From Adenanthera pavonina (taxonomy: Eukaryota > Streptophyta > Magnoliopsida > Fabales > Fabaceae): a DNA stretch of 64,000 bases. The translations under genes were made by a program, and so were the position numbers. Under the pieces are notes generated by a model. That model saw nothing but the letters and a program-made list of their open reading frames with translations. It did no database searches and was not told the DNA's origin. The first letter of the stretch is position 1; the number at the start of each line of letters is the position of its first letter. Location of the stretch: assembly GCA_026686845.1 (NCBI GenBank), contig JAIVEN010000008.1:11996501-12060500 (forward strand), in the 5' to 3' direction. Positions 25,457 through 37,081 of this stretch are shown one piece after another.

Positions 25457-25978
25457 ATCCCCCACTTAGTTTGAAAAACTAAATGTTCTCTCTAAACATA
25501 AGAATATGCATAATAGCAGGTGTCTCTTGACTTGAACCTGTTAATAGTGTAAGTACTTCAAAGTGTTAACAAGTAGATAGTTGCTTAACTGTATTGAATC
25601 ACAACTTTAGTGTTAGTACCGGAAATACCATACACATAATCTTATATTGATTTCGTTCTGCATAAACTTCCCGCACTTTTATGGCCATGTGCTCATCCTA
25701 GGCTTTTCATGAACATTTCAAGAATTACCCCTGAATTCTTGTAAGAAGCGGCACCACTTCTTATGTTCTTATAGGTGGATTTCCATTAAGCCTTAATTGC
25801 TCAGGCTTCCTTGAATCCATTAAGAGTTTAACTCACCCTGAACACTTAAGTTCTTCTTATATGCACTCGTCAGGAAATGGTTAAATGTCTACTCTAGTGC
25901 CCAGTCACTTATCAATAACTTGTTATTACCCATTGAACCTTTAAACCAAATTTGGTCTAGTTAAAGGTTGGGTTTCCA

Positions 25979-28900
25979 TTACTGGTGACTTATGTTTACA
26001 GGGTTCAATCTCATTCCTCTTGATGTTTTATTAACCAATTCTTTATTGAGTCCTTTTGTAAAAGGATCAGCCAAGTTTTCACTTGTTTTTACATATTGAA
26101 TTGTAATTACTCCATTAGAAATTAATTGCCTCACATATTCATGTCTTAGGCTTATATGTCTAGATTTACCATTGTAAATTTTGTTAAATGCCCTAGACAT
26201 TGTAACCTCACTGTCACAATGTAAAGAGATGGCCGGTATCGGCTGTGGCCACAGCTTTATTTCCAATAATAAATTCCTCAACCACTCTCCCTCTTTACAT
26301 GCAGATGCTAAAGCAATAAATTCTGATTCCATCGTAGAATGACTTATACAAGTCTGTTTCTTTGATGCCCAGGAGATTGCTCTTACTGCAAGGGTAAATA
26401 TCCACCCTAAAGTTGACTTACTATCACCTGCACCAGTTATCCAACTAGCATCCGTGTAACCTTCCAAAACTATTGGAAATTTATTGTAAAGTAGTCCTAG
26501 ATTAATTGTTTTCTTTAGATATCCTAGGACCCTTGTAATTCCTTTCCAGTGTTCTATTCCTGGATTACTAGTATATCTCGAAAGTTTGCATACTACAAAA
26601 GTTATATCAGGTCTAGTAGATTGCATTGCATACATCAAACTCCCAATAGCACTAGCCTATTCTAGTTGAGCCACTGATCAATTATTATTTTCTGTTAAAT
26701 GATGTGATGAATCAAAGGGGGTGTTTGCCTTTTTTATATTTAAATGTTGAAACTTGTTAAAAATTTTACTAACATAGTAAGATTGATCTAGAGAAAAACC
26801 TCCACTATGCCTCTTAACTTTGATCCCTAAAATAGTATCCACTTCTCCAAGATCTTTCATCTTTAAATTGTGAGGATAAAAACTTTTTAGTCTCATTTAT
26901 TGCAAACATACTAGTTCCAAAGATAAGCACGTCATCTACATATAAATAAATAATAACTCCATACTCACCAGTGAACTTTAGATAAACACACTTATCTGCA
27001 TTGTTATGTTTAAAACCATGAGACAACACAACATAATCAAACTTTTCATGCCATTGCTTAGGAGCCTGTTTTAAACCATACAAAGATCTAGTTAATTTGC
27101 AAACTTTCTTTTCATTTCTAGGAAGTACAAAGCCTTCTGGTTGTTCCATATAAACTTCTTCTTCTAATTCACCATTTAAAAATGCTATTTTAACATCCAT
27201 TTGATGCACAAACAAATTATTAATAGATACTAAAGCAAATAAAACTCTAATAGAAGTAACTCTAGCAACTGGTGCATATGTGTCCAAAATAATCAATTCC
27301 TTCTTTTTGTTTAAAACCTTTAGCAACCAACCTAACTTTAAATGTTTGAATAGAGCCATCAATATTATATTTCCATCTAAAAACCCATTTGCAACCAATA
27401 GGTTTTGACCCTTCAGGAAAATCAACTAATTCTCAAATTTTATTAGACAACAATGAATCCATTTCATTATTTATCGCTTCCTTTCAAAAACTTGAGTCTC
27501 TAGACATCAATGCTTCCGTATATGTTTTAGGATCTTCTTCAACACTTAAAAGAATAGGAATTTGTCTTAACACTGATTCGCTATCACCTTCAACTAAGAA
27601 GACTATTGCTTGAGAAATAATAAAATCAGAATCTAAATATTTTCCTTTCCTTGCTCTCTGACTTCTTCTGGGTTCAAATTCAGAATAAGGTTCTACTAAT
27701 TCATTTCTTACAGATGTAGACTCTTCATGCTCTTTATTTCGAAACAAATTAGTTTGTACTGGATCAGAAACAAATTTTCCTTCAAAAACTTCAACATCTC
27801 GTGATTCAACAATTACATTAGAATCAATATCTAAGAGTCTATAGGCTTTTGAATTTTCTGATATCCTACAAATATACTTTTCAAAGCTCTTGGTCCTAAT
27901 TTAGTTCTTTTATGTTCTGGAACTTTGTAAAATGCATGACATCCCCAAACTCTTAAATAATTTAAATTCGTAAGGAGTGCATTTTATGGATTTTGAAATA
28001 ACTCTATTAAGAATATGGTTAACAATTAACAAAGCCTCATCCCACAAATTCATGGGAGTTTTTGCATTCAGAATCATTGGATTTACCATTTCTACTAAAG
28101 TTCTATTTTTTCTTTCTGCTAAACCATTTTGTTGAGGTGTATAAGGAGCACTCATTTGGTGAATAATACCATTATTTACACAAAATTGTGAAAAATATGT
28201 AGAAAAATATTCTCCTCCTCTGTCACTTCTTAAAATCTTTATCTTCTTTTCTTTTTAGTTTTCTATAACATTCTTAAAGTTTAAAAACATCCCAAGAGCT
28301 TGATCTTTTGTCTTCATCAAATAAACATAAGTAAATCTTGAAAAATCATATATAAAAGTTATAAAATATCTGTTTTCTCTTCTTGTTAAAATGCCATTTA
28401 ACTCACAGATATTAGAATGAATAAGTTCTAAAATTTCTGAACTTCTTTGAATAGAAGGAAAAGGTTTTCTTACTGTTTTAGCTTGTACACAAATTTTACA
28501 TTTGTTATTCTTATTATTTTCACAGGAGATTAATCCATTTTTAGACATATATGATATTGTTTTATAATTAACATGTCCTAATCTATCATGCCATAAAGTA
28601 AAAGATTGATCAAGCATATAAACAGAAACTGAATCATTCTTATTAATGCTTAACTTGAACATTCCATCAGAAACATACCCTTTCCCACAAATACCCCATT
28701 CTTAGATATAATAATCTTATCAGCCTCTAAGACAGCTTTCAGCCCCTTTCCAGACAAAACACTTGCAGACACAAGATTCCTTCTAATTTCTGGAACATGA
28801 AGTACATTATGCAGAATCATCTTCTTTCCAGAAGTAAACTGTAACTCAACACTGCCTCTTCCAAGTACATTTGTTGTGTTTCCATTGGCCACAATCACAT

Positions 28901-29012
28901 GCTGTTCTTGTTGAGCAATTTCATAATTCTTGAACAGATTCCTGTCATGGCATACATGAACCGTTGCTCCAGAATCATACCACCAGTCAAATGACTTTAC
29001 AGCAACAGCCAT
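25979..29012 (-). pseudogene. copia pol: protease, integrase, RT, RNase H
   Basis: Read on the minus strand. Protease motif WWYDSGATVHVC (near 28980). Integrase zinc finger with two His and two Cys (LWHDRLGHVN ... CKICVQAK, about 28480-28600). In the integrase core the first Asp is replaced by Asn (IHSNICELNG), the second is present (LRSDRGGEY), and the Glu motif QQNGLAERKNR is present. RT has KVRLVAKGF-like, FLNGELEEEVYMEQPEGF, SLYGLKQAPKQWHEKF and YLYVDDVLIFGT (about 26700-27460). RNase H has YTDASW, SHSTMESEFIAL, HCDSEVT and ENLADPFTKGL (25979-26638). Pol is broken into several frames (near 28655, 28200, 27900, 27460, 26850 and 26660). With the broken frames and the mutated integrase Asp it cannot make active enzymes. 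Confidence 0.93.
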
Positions 29013-29018
29013 ATTTAA

Positions 29019-29957
29019 TTATGAAATCGTACCAATGTGCATGTTAGAAACCATGGCAATAATTTCATCACATTCTGTATTTACCATGTTTGCACTATTG
29101 GTAGTTTCATTCCTTGGCTTTTTCTTATATATGCAATCCTTTTTAAGATGTCCTTTCTTTCCACAAACAAAACAAGATTTTTGAGTCTTGAATTGTTTTC
29201 CAGAACTGAAACCAGCGGGCTCGGGGTTCTTCCTCTTGTTATTGTTATTTCCAGGAAAATTCTGATTTTTATGACCTGCAGCAGCCACATAGTTAACTTT
29301 GGTTTGAGATTCTGAATGCTTCTTTTGTAAGACATGAGTTTCTTGTTCAATCCTTAAATGTTTCAGAATCTGATCCAAAGTAAAACTTTCTGTGGTATGC
29401 AGTAACTTTTTCCTGAATTCATGCCAAGTAGGAGGTAATTTTGCAATAATGGCACCTACTTGCACTGACTCTGGAATGTCCACCTTCATATCTTTCAGTT
29501 TAGAAACTATAATCTGTAAATCATGAACTTGATCTAAAATTTTAACAGCATCTTGCAATTTGTAATCAAAATACTGCATAATCAAAAACTTATTTGTTCC
29601 TTGCTTTTTTGTGTTGTATTTGGCCTCCAATGCATCCCAAATCTCTTTTGGTGATGAGAAGGATGAGTAGAGATCATACAATCGGTTTGACAGTGTGTTT
29701 ACAATATGGCCACGACACAGCACTTCATCTTCTGCCCTCTTCTTGCACCTAGCCTTAACTTCTTCACTTTCATCATCACTCGGCTCAACAAGAGGCTCCA
29801 GACCAGGATCAAGCATATACAAAATTTTCATGGCAGTCAGCAAAAACATCATTTTGTCCTTCCACCTATTGAAATTCGTTCCATCAAAATGATCCAATTT
29901 GATGAAGTCCTGATTCATAACCTTGAATGTTGATTCCTGGGTGGTCTCTATGATCAA
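29019..29957 (-). CDS. copia gag (capsid and zinc knuckle), open reading frame
   Basis: A 312-residue open frame on the minus strand. The N-terminal part has the copia gag signature HFDGTNFNRWKDKMMFLLTA; the middle is the UBN2-type gag region (LYDLYSSFSSPKEIWDALEA, AIIAKLPPTWHEFRKKL). A CCHC zinc knuckle CFVCGKKGHLKKDC lies near residue 265. The frame ends in a stop three codons before the protease-coding Met at 29012, in the same frame, so gag and pol probably formed one polyprotein now separated by this stop, or by design. It is the best preserved retroelement ORF in the window. Gag forms the cytoplasmic particle that packages the RNA. Confidence 0.9.
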   Translation of the reverse strand: MIIETTQESTFKVMNQDFIKLDHFDGTNFNRWKDKMMFLLTAMKILYMLDPGLEPLVEPSDDESEEVKARCKKRAEDEVLCRGHIVNTLSNRLYDLYSSFSSPKEIWDALEAKYNTKKQGTNKFLIMQYFDYKLQDAVKILDQVHDLQIIVSKLKDMKVDIPESVQVGAIIAKLPPTWHEFRKKLLHTTESFTLDQILKHLRIEQETHVLQKKHSESQTKVNYVAAAGHKNQNFPGNNNNKRKNPEPAGFSSGKQFKTQKSCFVCGKKGHLKKDCIYKKKPRNETTNSANMVNTECDEIIAMVSNMHIGTIS

Positions 29958-29983
29958 TCAAAATAAAAATAACACCTTAAGAT

Positions 29984-30776
29984 TGTTAGGAACTGTATAT
30001 GAAAACAACCGGTGCCCAGAAACGTATGATAACACACTGTCCTTAAGGTGTTACTCGCCCCCACTAGATTTGCTGCAGGGATCCGACGAATCACCCCTAG
30101 GAGTTATTCTAAGCATCAAAGATATCTGACAGCAACTTCAGATACCTTGAAACACAGAATAAAACAGAGAGATTGTAAGCAAGAGAAGAGAATGTGAGGT
30201 ATGTTTTTAGTCTCTAGTTTGATCCTTTTATAATAGTAGAAAATAGAAAATTGAAACGTTGTTTATGAACCTGTTTGTTTCTGAACATTGTATTTGAAAT
30301 GTTGTTCATGAACTTGTTTGTTTCTGAACATTGTGTTTGACATGCTGTTCATGAACCTGTTTGTTTCTTAACATTGTATTTGAAACGTTGTTCATGAACC
30401 TGTTCATTTCTAAACTTTGTATTTGAAACGTTGTTGTCAAATTGAAACAGAATATCAAATGACATGTTGTTTTAGAATGTATTGTTTCAGAACGTTGTTA
30501 TTTGAAATTCTGTTTCTAAAAAAAATGATTAATTAAAATATTAATCTGAAATTCATACCAGACTAGATCTCCACCGTTAGATCAATCCAATGATCATGAC
30601 GCGTCACGTGCCAAGTGCTAAGTGCTTTAAATATTAAATAAATAATATTTAAATCCACTTAACATTTTTGTTCAGTAATTATTTTAATATGCTTTGTTTT
30701 CTCTCTCTTATATACATTTCATAAGCCTTACTCCCATCCAATGTGGGACTTTAGTTTTTTCAAACTATCTCTAACA
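29984..30776 (-). repeat. 5' LTR of the minus-strand copia element
   Basis: 793 bp, TGTTAGGAACTG to ATCTCTAACA. Contains four units of the 45-bp minisatellite (ATGAACCTGTTTGTTTC...) at about 30253-30435. Transcription of the element would run from here leftward. The downstream flank, GAATT then ACTCATG, resumes the duplicated host block. Confidence 0.93.
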
Positions 30777-30825
30777 GAATTACTCATGCTGATATAAGTA
30801 GTAGGATCTCTTATATGTTAATTAA

Positions 30826-31259
30826 GGGTGTGTTTGACAAAACTCATACTGCTTCTTCAAAACCTCCGTTTTGCGTGAAAAATAGGCTAATAAAAATGAG
30901 AAAAAATAAAAAAATTAGGAAAATAAAATTTCCATAAAATATTTCTTATTTATTGGCCAAATTGTCCCTTCAAAATTTTAATTTTTATAGATCATGATCT
31001 GTAAGAAAATGTTATATCAGATATATTATGTTCTCAATTAAATAAATGCAGATTAAATTTTAGTCCAAGTAAATTAAATTAATCATGAAATAGAGTTTAA
31101 ACTCAATTTAAAGGAAAATTATGAGTTTTGTCAAAACCAATTTTCAAATAAATCATCCAAACATAAATACGTTAGTCCAAAACTAATTTTTATTATAACT
31201 ACATTACAAAATCAATTCTACCAAAACTCATTTTAACCAACTGAAAACCAAACGGACCC
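30826..31259. mobile_element. Tourist-like MITE (PIF/Harbinger type)
   Basis: A 434-bp non-coding insertion with imperfect terminal inverted repeats GGGTGTGTTTG and CAAACGGACCC, flanked by a 3-bp TAA duplication (30823-30825 and 31260-31262). Unit 1 of the tandem block has the uninterrupted sequence GTTAAGTAAATAGTTAG at the matching position (about 23941), a paralogous empty site. A 3-bp TAA/TTA target and GGG-starting termini are typical of Tourist MITEs. Confidence 0.82.
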
Positions 31260-31880
31260 TAAATAGTTAGAAGTTTAACTCCTAGAATGGATTCGTGGAG
31301 TAAATCTAGTTTAGAGGAGTTTATTTTTTACTCTCTATACCTCAAAAAAAACTAGTCTCTACTATTGAGGTATATTCTTGATAAGCTAATATATTTTAAT
31401 TTTATATACTAACATATGTGTGAGAGAGTTATTATGTAAATGATAGGTTAAAATATTGTGCTGTGAATTTTCTTCCATTGTTTTTAAAAGATTAATAAAA
31501 TGTATAAAATTGAGGTAGGTCGACAGTTGAAGTCTTGAGTTTATGAAATTGGAACAAATAAATTGAATTATTCATTTTTAACTTGTTAAAATCTAAATTT
31601 GGATCAACACATTTAACAATTCAAATATTAATTGATGTATGAAGCTGGAATATTAAATGAATCAATTTTGAAAATTGAATATCATAGATGTCCGTCAATG
31701 TGATTTTTCATTGGCTATATCTTGCTAGAGTTGAAGGATGAAGGTGACGACATTAGGTGGAGAAAGGACGGCCACAATTATTCTTGATGAATGGCTTAAA
31801 TCCTTTTGTACTAATGGAGTTAAAATTTAATTAGTATATGAGCACGTGAATCTGACATGTCATTTTCATGAATTATCTTA

Positions 31881-33496
31881 TTTCTTAAATGTTTTTATTG
31901 TCACTTACTAGTGGTTGTGGTAATGGACGAAGATGATTTCTGGGACCATTGGGAGGAAGACAAATGAAAGAAATAGATACATCAAAAATATGAGAAAGCC
32001 ACGTGAAATTATAGTTTTGCCTAGAATAAATTTTGAATTTTGAATTTCTGACTCATACTTTAAGAACGAAAATTTATGAAAATATCTAAATTTTTACAAC
32101 AAGAATAATTTACAAAAAATACAAAATCAGAAGATTTACTGACATATATATTTCTCCTTCAATATCTTTTTTTTGCCACATTTCTCCTTCAATATGTTAT
32201 CCTCGCAAAACAAGGTAAAAAACAATAGAAAAAAAAATAAAACGCAATGCCTTTTCTGACTTTTTTTCGCCTGTCTTTTCTGACATTTGGTAGAATAACG
32301 TAAAGAAAAAAAAAAGATTCCTCAAGTTGTAGTATGGCCGAAGAAAGGGGCAAAGAACCGCTAATCATGATGGGTTCAATTATTTCCCTCATGATTTAAA
32401 ATATCCACGTGACATCAAACCATTGATTTTGTATTTTTCGTAAAAAGTAAAAGAAGAACTCGCTAGTGTTTTCCATTACAAAATTGGGAGATACTTTTTC
32501 TCCGACCTAAAATATAAAAAATTTTTTAGAATTTTTTTAATTTATAATATAAGGTGTTATGTAATATTTAGTAGTAGTTTATTTTTTTTATCCATATTTA
32601 TTGATGACCAGTCTCATAATTTATAATACAAAATAGTAAAAATAATTTTAATTATTAGTAATTAATAAGGGTAAAAATGGAATGTTGAGTTCTTTTTTAA
32701 AAGTGTAAGAGTATAACTAACTTTTTTTAATATGCGTGAAGTAGTTGAAAATCTGAGAGAGTATGTAATGACATTCTTCATTAAGATACTTGTCAGTTGC
32801 CCATAGGCTTCATGTGTCCCCCAATCTTGGAATTTTGATTATCATATTCCTACAATTGTCTTGCATCAACAATTGAATACCTAAACTACACACTACTCAC
32901 TGGGATCCAACAAGTTCTATAAACAGATACCTTCGTCCTCTGGTTTCAACCACCACCACATCGCACACAATAAAACTTGCTTGATTGGTTTTCAGTTTTG
33001 AATTTCCCAAATCCACGTATTAGTTAAATTGTTATTTGGCTCATTTGTAAACATTTTTTTGCTAGCAAACTTACTTTTATCCCTAAATCAAGATTTGGCT
33101 AACAGACTGAAAAGGATACTTTTGAACTTACAAACCTACTTTTACCTTACAATCAATTTGTTAAACTTAATTTCACAAAAGAAAACATCCAAACATAAGT
33201 CATATTATAATAAATTTACTTTTATTCAAACTTAAATTTGCAAACTTAAAATCAAATGGACCCTTACTCTCTCAACCATTAATAATGAAGATAGGATATT
33301 TTGGTCCAAAAAAAGAGAAATAGGTGATTCAACACCACGGTTAATTAATAGATGGATGGATAAAAATGAAATATTAAAAATTGAGGGTAGCTCTCTGTAT
33401 AACACGACTTTTAGTTCTAAGGGAAATTTGTGTAAGTTTTCAAAACAAAAAGGCGTTCATGTGATTAACATAAAATAGAGGGAACATCAATGTATC
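31881..33496. other. AT-rich intergenic region
   Basis: No gene is recognised. Near 32380-32415 a reverse copy of a motif also seen upstream of the Kunitz gene occurs (CTCATGATTTAAAATATCC followed by ACGTGA). An AT-rich hairpin-like stretch near 32490-32760 may be a small MITE, but no clean termini were found. Confidence 0.5.
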
Positions 33497-34547
33497 CACT
33501 ATGACAAAATAATCATTTTATGTTTCTTACTTACGTCTATTAAAACAAAAACAGCCATAAAAAGTTGATCAGTGACAATTTTGTAAACAAGTATATAACA
33601 TCTAAGCTTTTTATGACTGCTTTTTGAATAACAGTAATTGATCAACGTTTTTATGGCTGTTATTCAAAAAAAGCCATAGAAAAGGTAATATTTACTTGCC
33701 CTTTAAAAAAAAATTAAAAAAACTCAAGTTTTTTACAACTAATTCTCAACAACAACAATTCTAATTAGTGAAGCTTTTTATGGTTATTTATTATGTTGTA
33801 GTAGTACAAAATGCAATATTTATTTTCTTTTTAAATTAAAAATGTTTTTATTTTTTAAATTAAAAATCATAGGCTTTTATGACTATTTTGTTAGTTCAGT
33901 TAGTTTCCCAAGAAGGGAGTGAATTGAGAAGATTGAAATTTTTATGCAAAGATGAAATACAATAATGATACTAAAAGATTACAGAAAATAGAGTATAAGA
34001 AATAAAGAGTAAAGGGAAGAAGACTCAATAGTTTATTCTGATTCGATCTACTCCACTTGACCTACGTCTAGTCCCCAAGCCACCACTTGAGATTTCTCCA
34101 TTATCTCTTGCAAAATTTGAATGGGTTCTTGCAATGATCGCAGTACAACGCCAGCCTAAACCTTGAGCTAAAATAAACTATCTCACTCAAGAGCAAGAAT
34201 ATCTTCCTTACTATATTTTCACACTAAGCACTATCTACGAGTGTGTAGATGTATACAGAATGAAAAACTCTCTCAAAAGAGTGGATATGAAAGTTAAGAT
34301 ATAATGAATGAGCAAAACAAATGGTAGGTAAGCTTTGAATCAATCAATAATCGAATCAGCAAAGTTTTAGCATATATATTGTTTTTCTCATTACTCAACA
34401 ACTTAAATGAGGTCCTATTTATAGTTGTGGGGCAGAATTATTCGTTAGAAATAAAGATTAGCCGTTACTCGATCTCAGTAAAATAGCCGTTCACCTACCT
34501 CATTAAATGTATCTAACAGAGGTTATATGGATAACCTCCTCAGATTA

Positions 34548-36004
34548 CACTACACCAAAAATGGGATTTTTTTGCAGTTATTTTGGTTTTTATTGGCGGT
34601 TTAAAACCGTCAACTATTTGAGCGCCGATATAAGGGATAACTTTTGTTGGCGGTAATTAACCGCCAACAAAAATAGACTTTTGTTGGCGGTTATTTGAAA
34701 TAACCGTTTGGCGGTTATTTGAAATAACCGCCAACAAAGGGTATATTTTTTAATAAAATATTTACCTTTTGTTGGCGGTTGTTTCAAATAACCGCCAACA
34801 AAGGGTAATTTTTTTTTTAAAAAAAAGTAATCACAGAACAATCATCCTTAAAAAGTAATTCAGAATCATCGAAAGGTAAAAAAAATATACAACATAAATT
34901 ATAGATAGATCTAATTGAAATTTTACGTAATCACACCGTAACAAAAAAATCAAAATAAAAAAGAAGAAGAAAAAATTTTACCACAGAATCAATATTTATA
35001 CCTTAAGTCATAAAAAATTACAAGCTTTAATTAAAAATTTCTTCCATCTTCAAGATTCATTTTCTTACTTCAAAGCCAAGATGAGATGAGAGAGAATGAA
35101 GCCGTTGGTGAAGGTAGACACAGACACTATAGTCGGCGATGAAGGCAGTAGACAAAGTCACCGATGAAGAAGAAGCTTGTAATTTGTTGGTGCCAATATG
35201 AGATGTGGACCATGCTTTGAGATTTGTATAAGATCTTAATCAAGCTTTGAAAATCTTGACTAAGGGAGAAGAGAATAGAAGAAAACAAAAAAGGAGAGAA
35301 TGATAAAATTTGATTGAAAGTGTAAGAACGATGATTTGAATCTGATGAAAGAGGAAGAAGACATGTAAGGGAGAAAGAGCTTGCAGATCAAAGAAGAAAG
35401 AGATTGGGTGTGGAGAGAGAAAGAGAGGGAAGGAAAGTGATTAGGTGTGGAGAGAGAAAAAATTCAAATATATGAAAGTGATGGAGTTTGATGCGTGACA
35501 TGAAAATGTATGAGTGGGTGTAGAAAGAGATGTGTTAAGGAAAGAGATGGAAAGAAAGGAAGGCCGTCAGATCTTTTTTATCAATGGTTATAAATATTGA
35601 TCCATGGCTTGCTTACTGATTCGTGCCTTGTGTGTTTTTTTTTAAAAAAAATTGTAAAAACTTTTCTTGGCGGTTCTATAAATAACCGCCAATAAAAGTC
35701 AGACTTTTCTTGGCGGTTATTTAGAGAACCGCAAAGAAAAACCCCCACATTATTTTTGTTGGCGGTTCTAGAAATAACCGCAAAGAAAAGTCATACTTTT
35801 ATTTGCGGTTATTTCTAGAACCGCCAACAAAAATGATACAAGGCTTTTCTTTACGGTTCACCAAATAACCGCCAAGAAAAGTTAGACTTTTCTTGGCGGT
35901 TATTTCTAGAACCGCCAAGAAAAGCCTCCGCGTCATTTTTATTGGCGTTTTTCCCTATAACCGTCAACTATTAAGCGCTAAGAAAGGCTATTTTTGGCGT
36001 AGTG
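34548..36004 (+). mobile_element. Non-autonomous CACTA element, copy 2 of the GGCGGTTATTT family
   Basis: Starts CACTACACCAAAAATGGG, ends TTTTTGGCGTAGTG, with a TTA duplication on both sides (34545-34547 and 36005-36007). It is a same-orientation relative of 22000-23483 with intact CACTA termini. Subterminal arrays of TTGGCGGTTATTT and its complement fill about 34580-34830 and 35655-35960. The central part aligns with copy 1 (for example GAGATGAGAGAGAATGAAGCC near 35085) and has no transposase. Confidence 0.94.
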
Positions 36005-36009
36005 TTATG

Positions 36010-36680
36010 CGAATAATGGGTAACTGTTTGCCTTTGTTTTCAATGTAGAACTTTCGTTATTTGAATAACCTAGCTAGGTTATGTGGATAACGTGCTAACC
36101 AAAATGACTAAATTTTAACTCAAAATCATTTTCCTAAAAACCTACTCAGTTATTAGGATAACATTAAGTTTTTTTCTCAAATTGAGTTTTTGTGAAACTT
36201 CGGTTATCAGGATAATCTCCCAAGGTTATGCGGATAACCTATTTACTCGAGGAAAGTTCAAGTATTCTGAAATATAGGTTATGTAAATAACCTCCCTTGG
36301 TTATTCAGATAACTTATTTACCAGAGGAAAGTTCAAGTATTCTGAAATATAAGTTATACGGATAATATCCTTAAGTTATGCAGATAACCTTTTAACAAAA
36401 AAAGAGTCTAAGTGCTCTGTAACACATGTTATGCGGACAACCTCCCAAAGTTATGCGAATAACAAGCTATACAGTACCACTTACCTTCACTGTTTACTTC
36501 CTTATGCGGATAAGATGCCAACCTTATCAGGATAACCACCAGGACAGACTTGAGAACTTGATCCCAAGATGTGTTATACGGATAACCTCAATACCTTTTC
36601 ATGAAATTGAAGAATGAACATTGAAAAACATTTGAGATTGAGTCTTTATCCCCATAACCTTAAATGGTTATGCATATAAG
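36010..36680. repeat. Array of GGTTATGCGGATAACC-like palindromes within the LTR
   Basis: At least twelve degenerate copies of the palindrome GGTTATNNGGATAACC lie in this stretch, with near-exact copies at 36224-36239 and at about 36571. Variants occur near 36062, 36203, 36273, 36298, 36374, 36426, 36503 and 36520. Another copy lies left of the nested CACTA at about 34521. Spacing is irregular, about 20-70 bp. Confidence 0.85.
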
Positions 36681-37081
36681 GTAAGACATTATCTTGGAAA
36701 CAAGGTAAACACTTAGAAGTATCTTTGAAATTGAGATCTTATCCCCATAAGCTAAAACATTTTCATGAAAACTAATTGAACACTTAAAATTAGTTTGAAA
36801 TTGAAGCTTTATTCTTATAACATAGCTCTTTTTTTGAAAACCATTTTGAAATCATGAGCTAATCATTAATTATTCAGTTAGTTATCTCATTTAATGTTAG
36901 GTGAATTGAAATTCAAAGTTTAACTACCTTCTTTTACAAATAGTTTCCTAAAACATGTGAAACAACTCTTCAATCTTAAGGAAACTTCAACTTTGTTCTT
37001 TATTTCTCTTATATTCCTTTGATATTGGATCTCCAAGCTCATTTGTTTTAGAATCATCAAAACATCTGAATTAACATATTT

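Larger units (their letters stand above)
24739..30776 (-). mobile_element. Ty1/copia retrotransposon, nearly complete, minus strand
   Basis: Two direct LTRs (24739-25456 and 29984-30776), each TGTTAG...CTAACA, flank gag and pol read on the minus strand, with a perfect 5-bp duplication GAATT (24734-24738 and 30777-30781). The order gag, protease, integrase, RT, RNase H is that of Ty1/copia. A polypurine tract, complement of ATCCCCCACTTAG, abuts the 3' LTR (25457-25469). I could not identify a standard initiator-Met primer-binding site next to 29983. The LTRs differ by about 15 mostly transitional changes in the first 230 bases counted by eye, so the insertion is not recent. Frameshifts and stops in pol make it non-autonomous. 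Confidence 0.95.
24643..31880 (+). repeat. Tandem duplicated block, unit 2 (split by copia and a MITE)
   Basis: Direct repeat of unit 1 (20615-24562). Removing the copia element (24739-30776, plus its GAATT duplication) and the MITE (30826-31259, plus TAA) leaves about 0.75 kb that aligns with unit 1 throughout. Unit 2 is uninterrupted at the position of the unit 1 LTR insertion (AGTAGGATCTCTTATATG), and unit 1 is uninterrupted at both unit 2 insertion sites. Confidence 0.8.
33889..37076 (-). mobile_element. Solo LTR of a second Sirevirus-like family, with nested CACTA
   Basis: Starts TGTTAGTTCAGTTAGTTTCC and ends CATCTGAATTAACA, flanked by a perfect TATTT duplication (33884-33888 and 37077-37081). 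Its edges resemble the complement of the 38284 LTR family (AAGAAGGGAGTGAATTGAGAAG start; CCAAGCTC...GAATCATCAAAACATCTGAATT end), so it belongs to a related family in reverse orientation. After removing the nested CACTA and TTA the LTR is about 1.7 kb. Its body carries many copies of a GGTTATGCGGATAACC-like palindrome instead of the AAATTCGAATTT motif of the other family. Confidence 0.88.

Noticed and set aside
32490..32760. Stowaway-like MITE
   Set aside because: AT-rich and loosely palindromic, but no matching terminal repeats were found.
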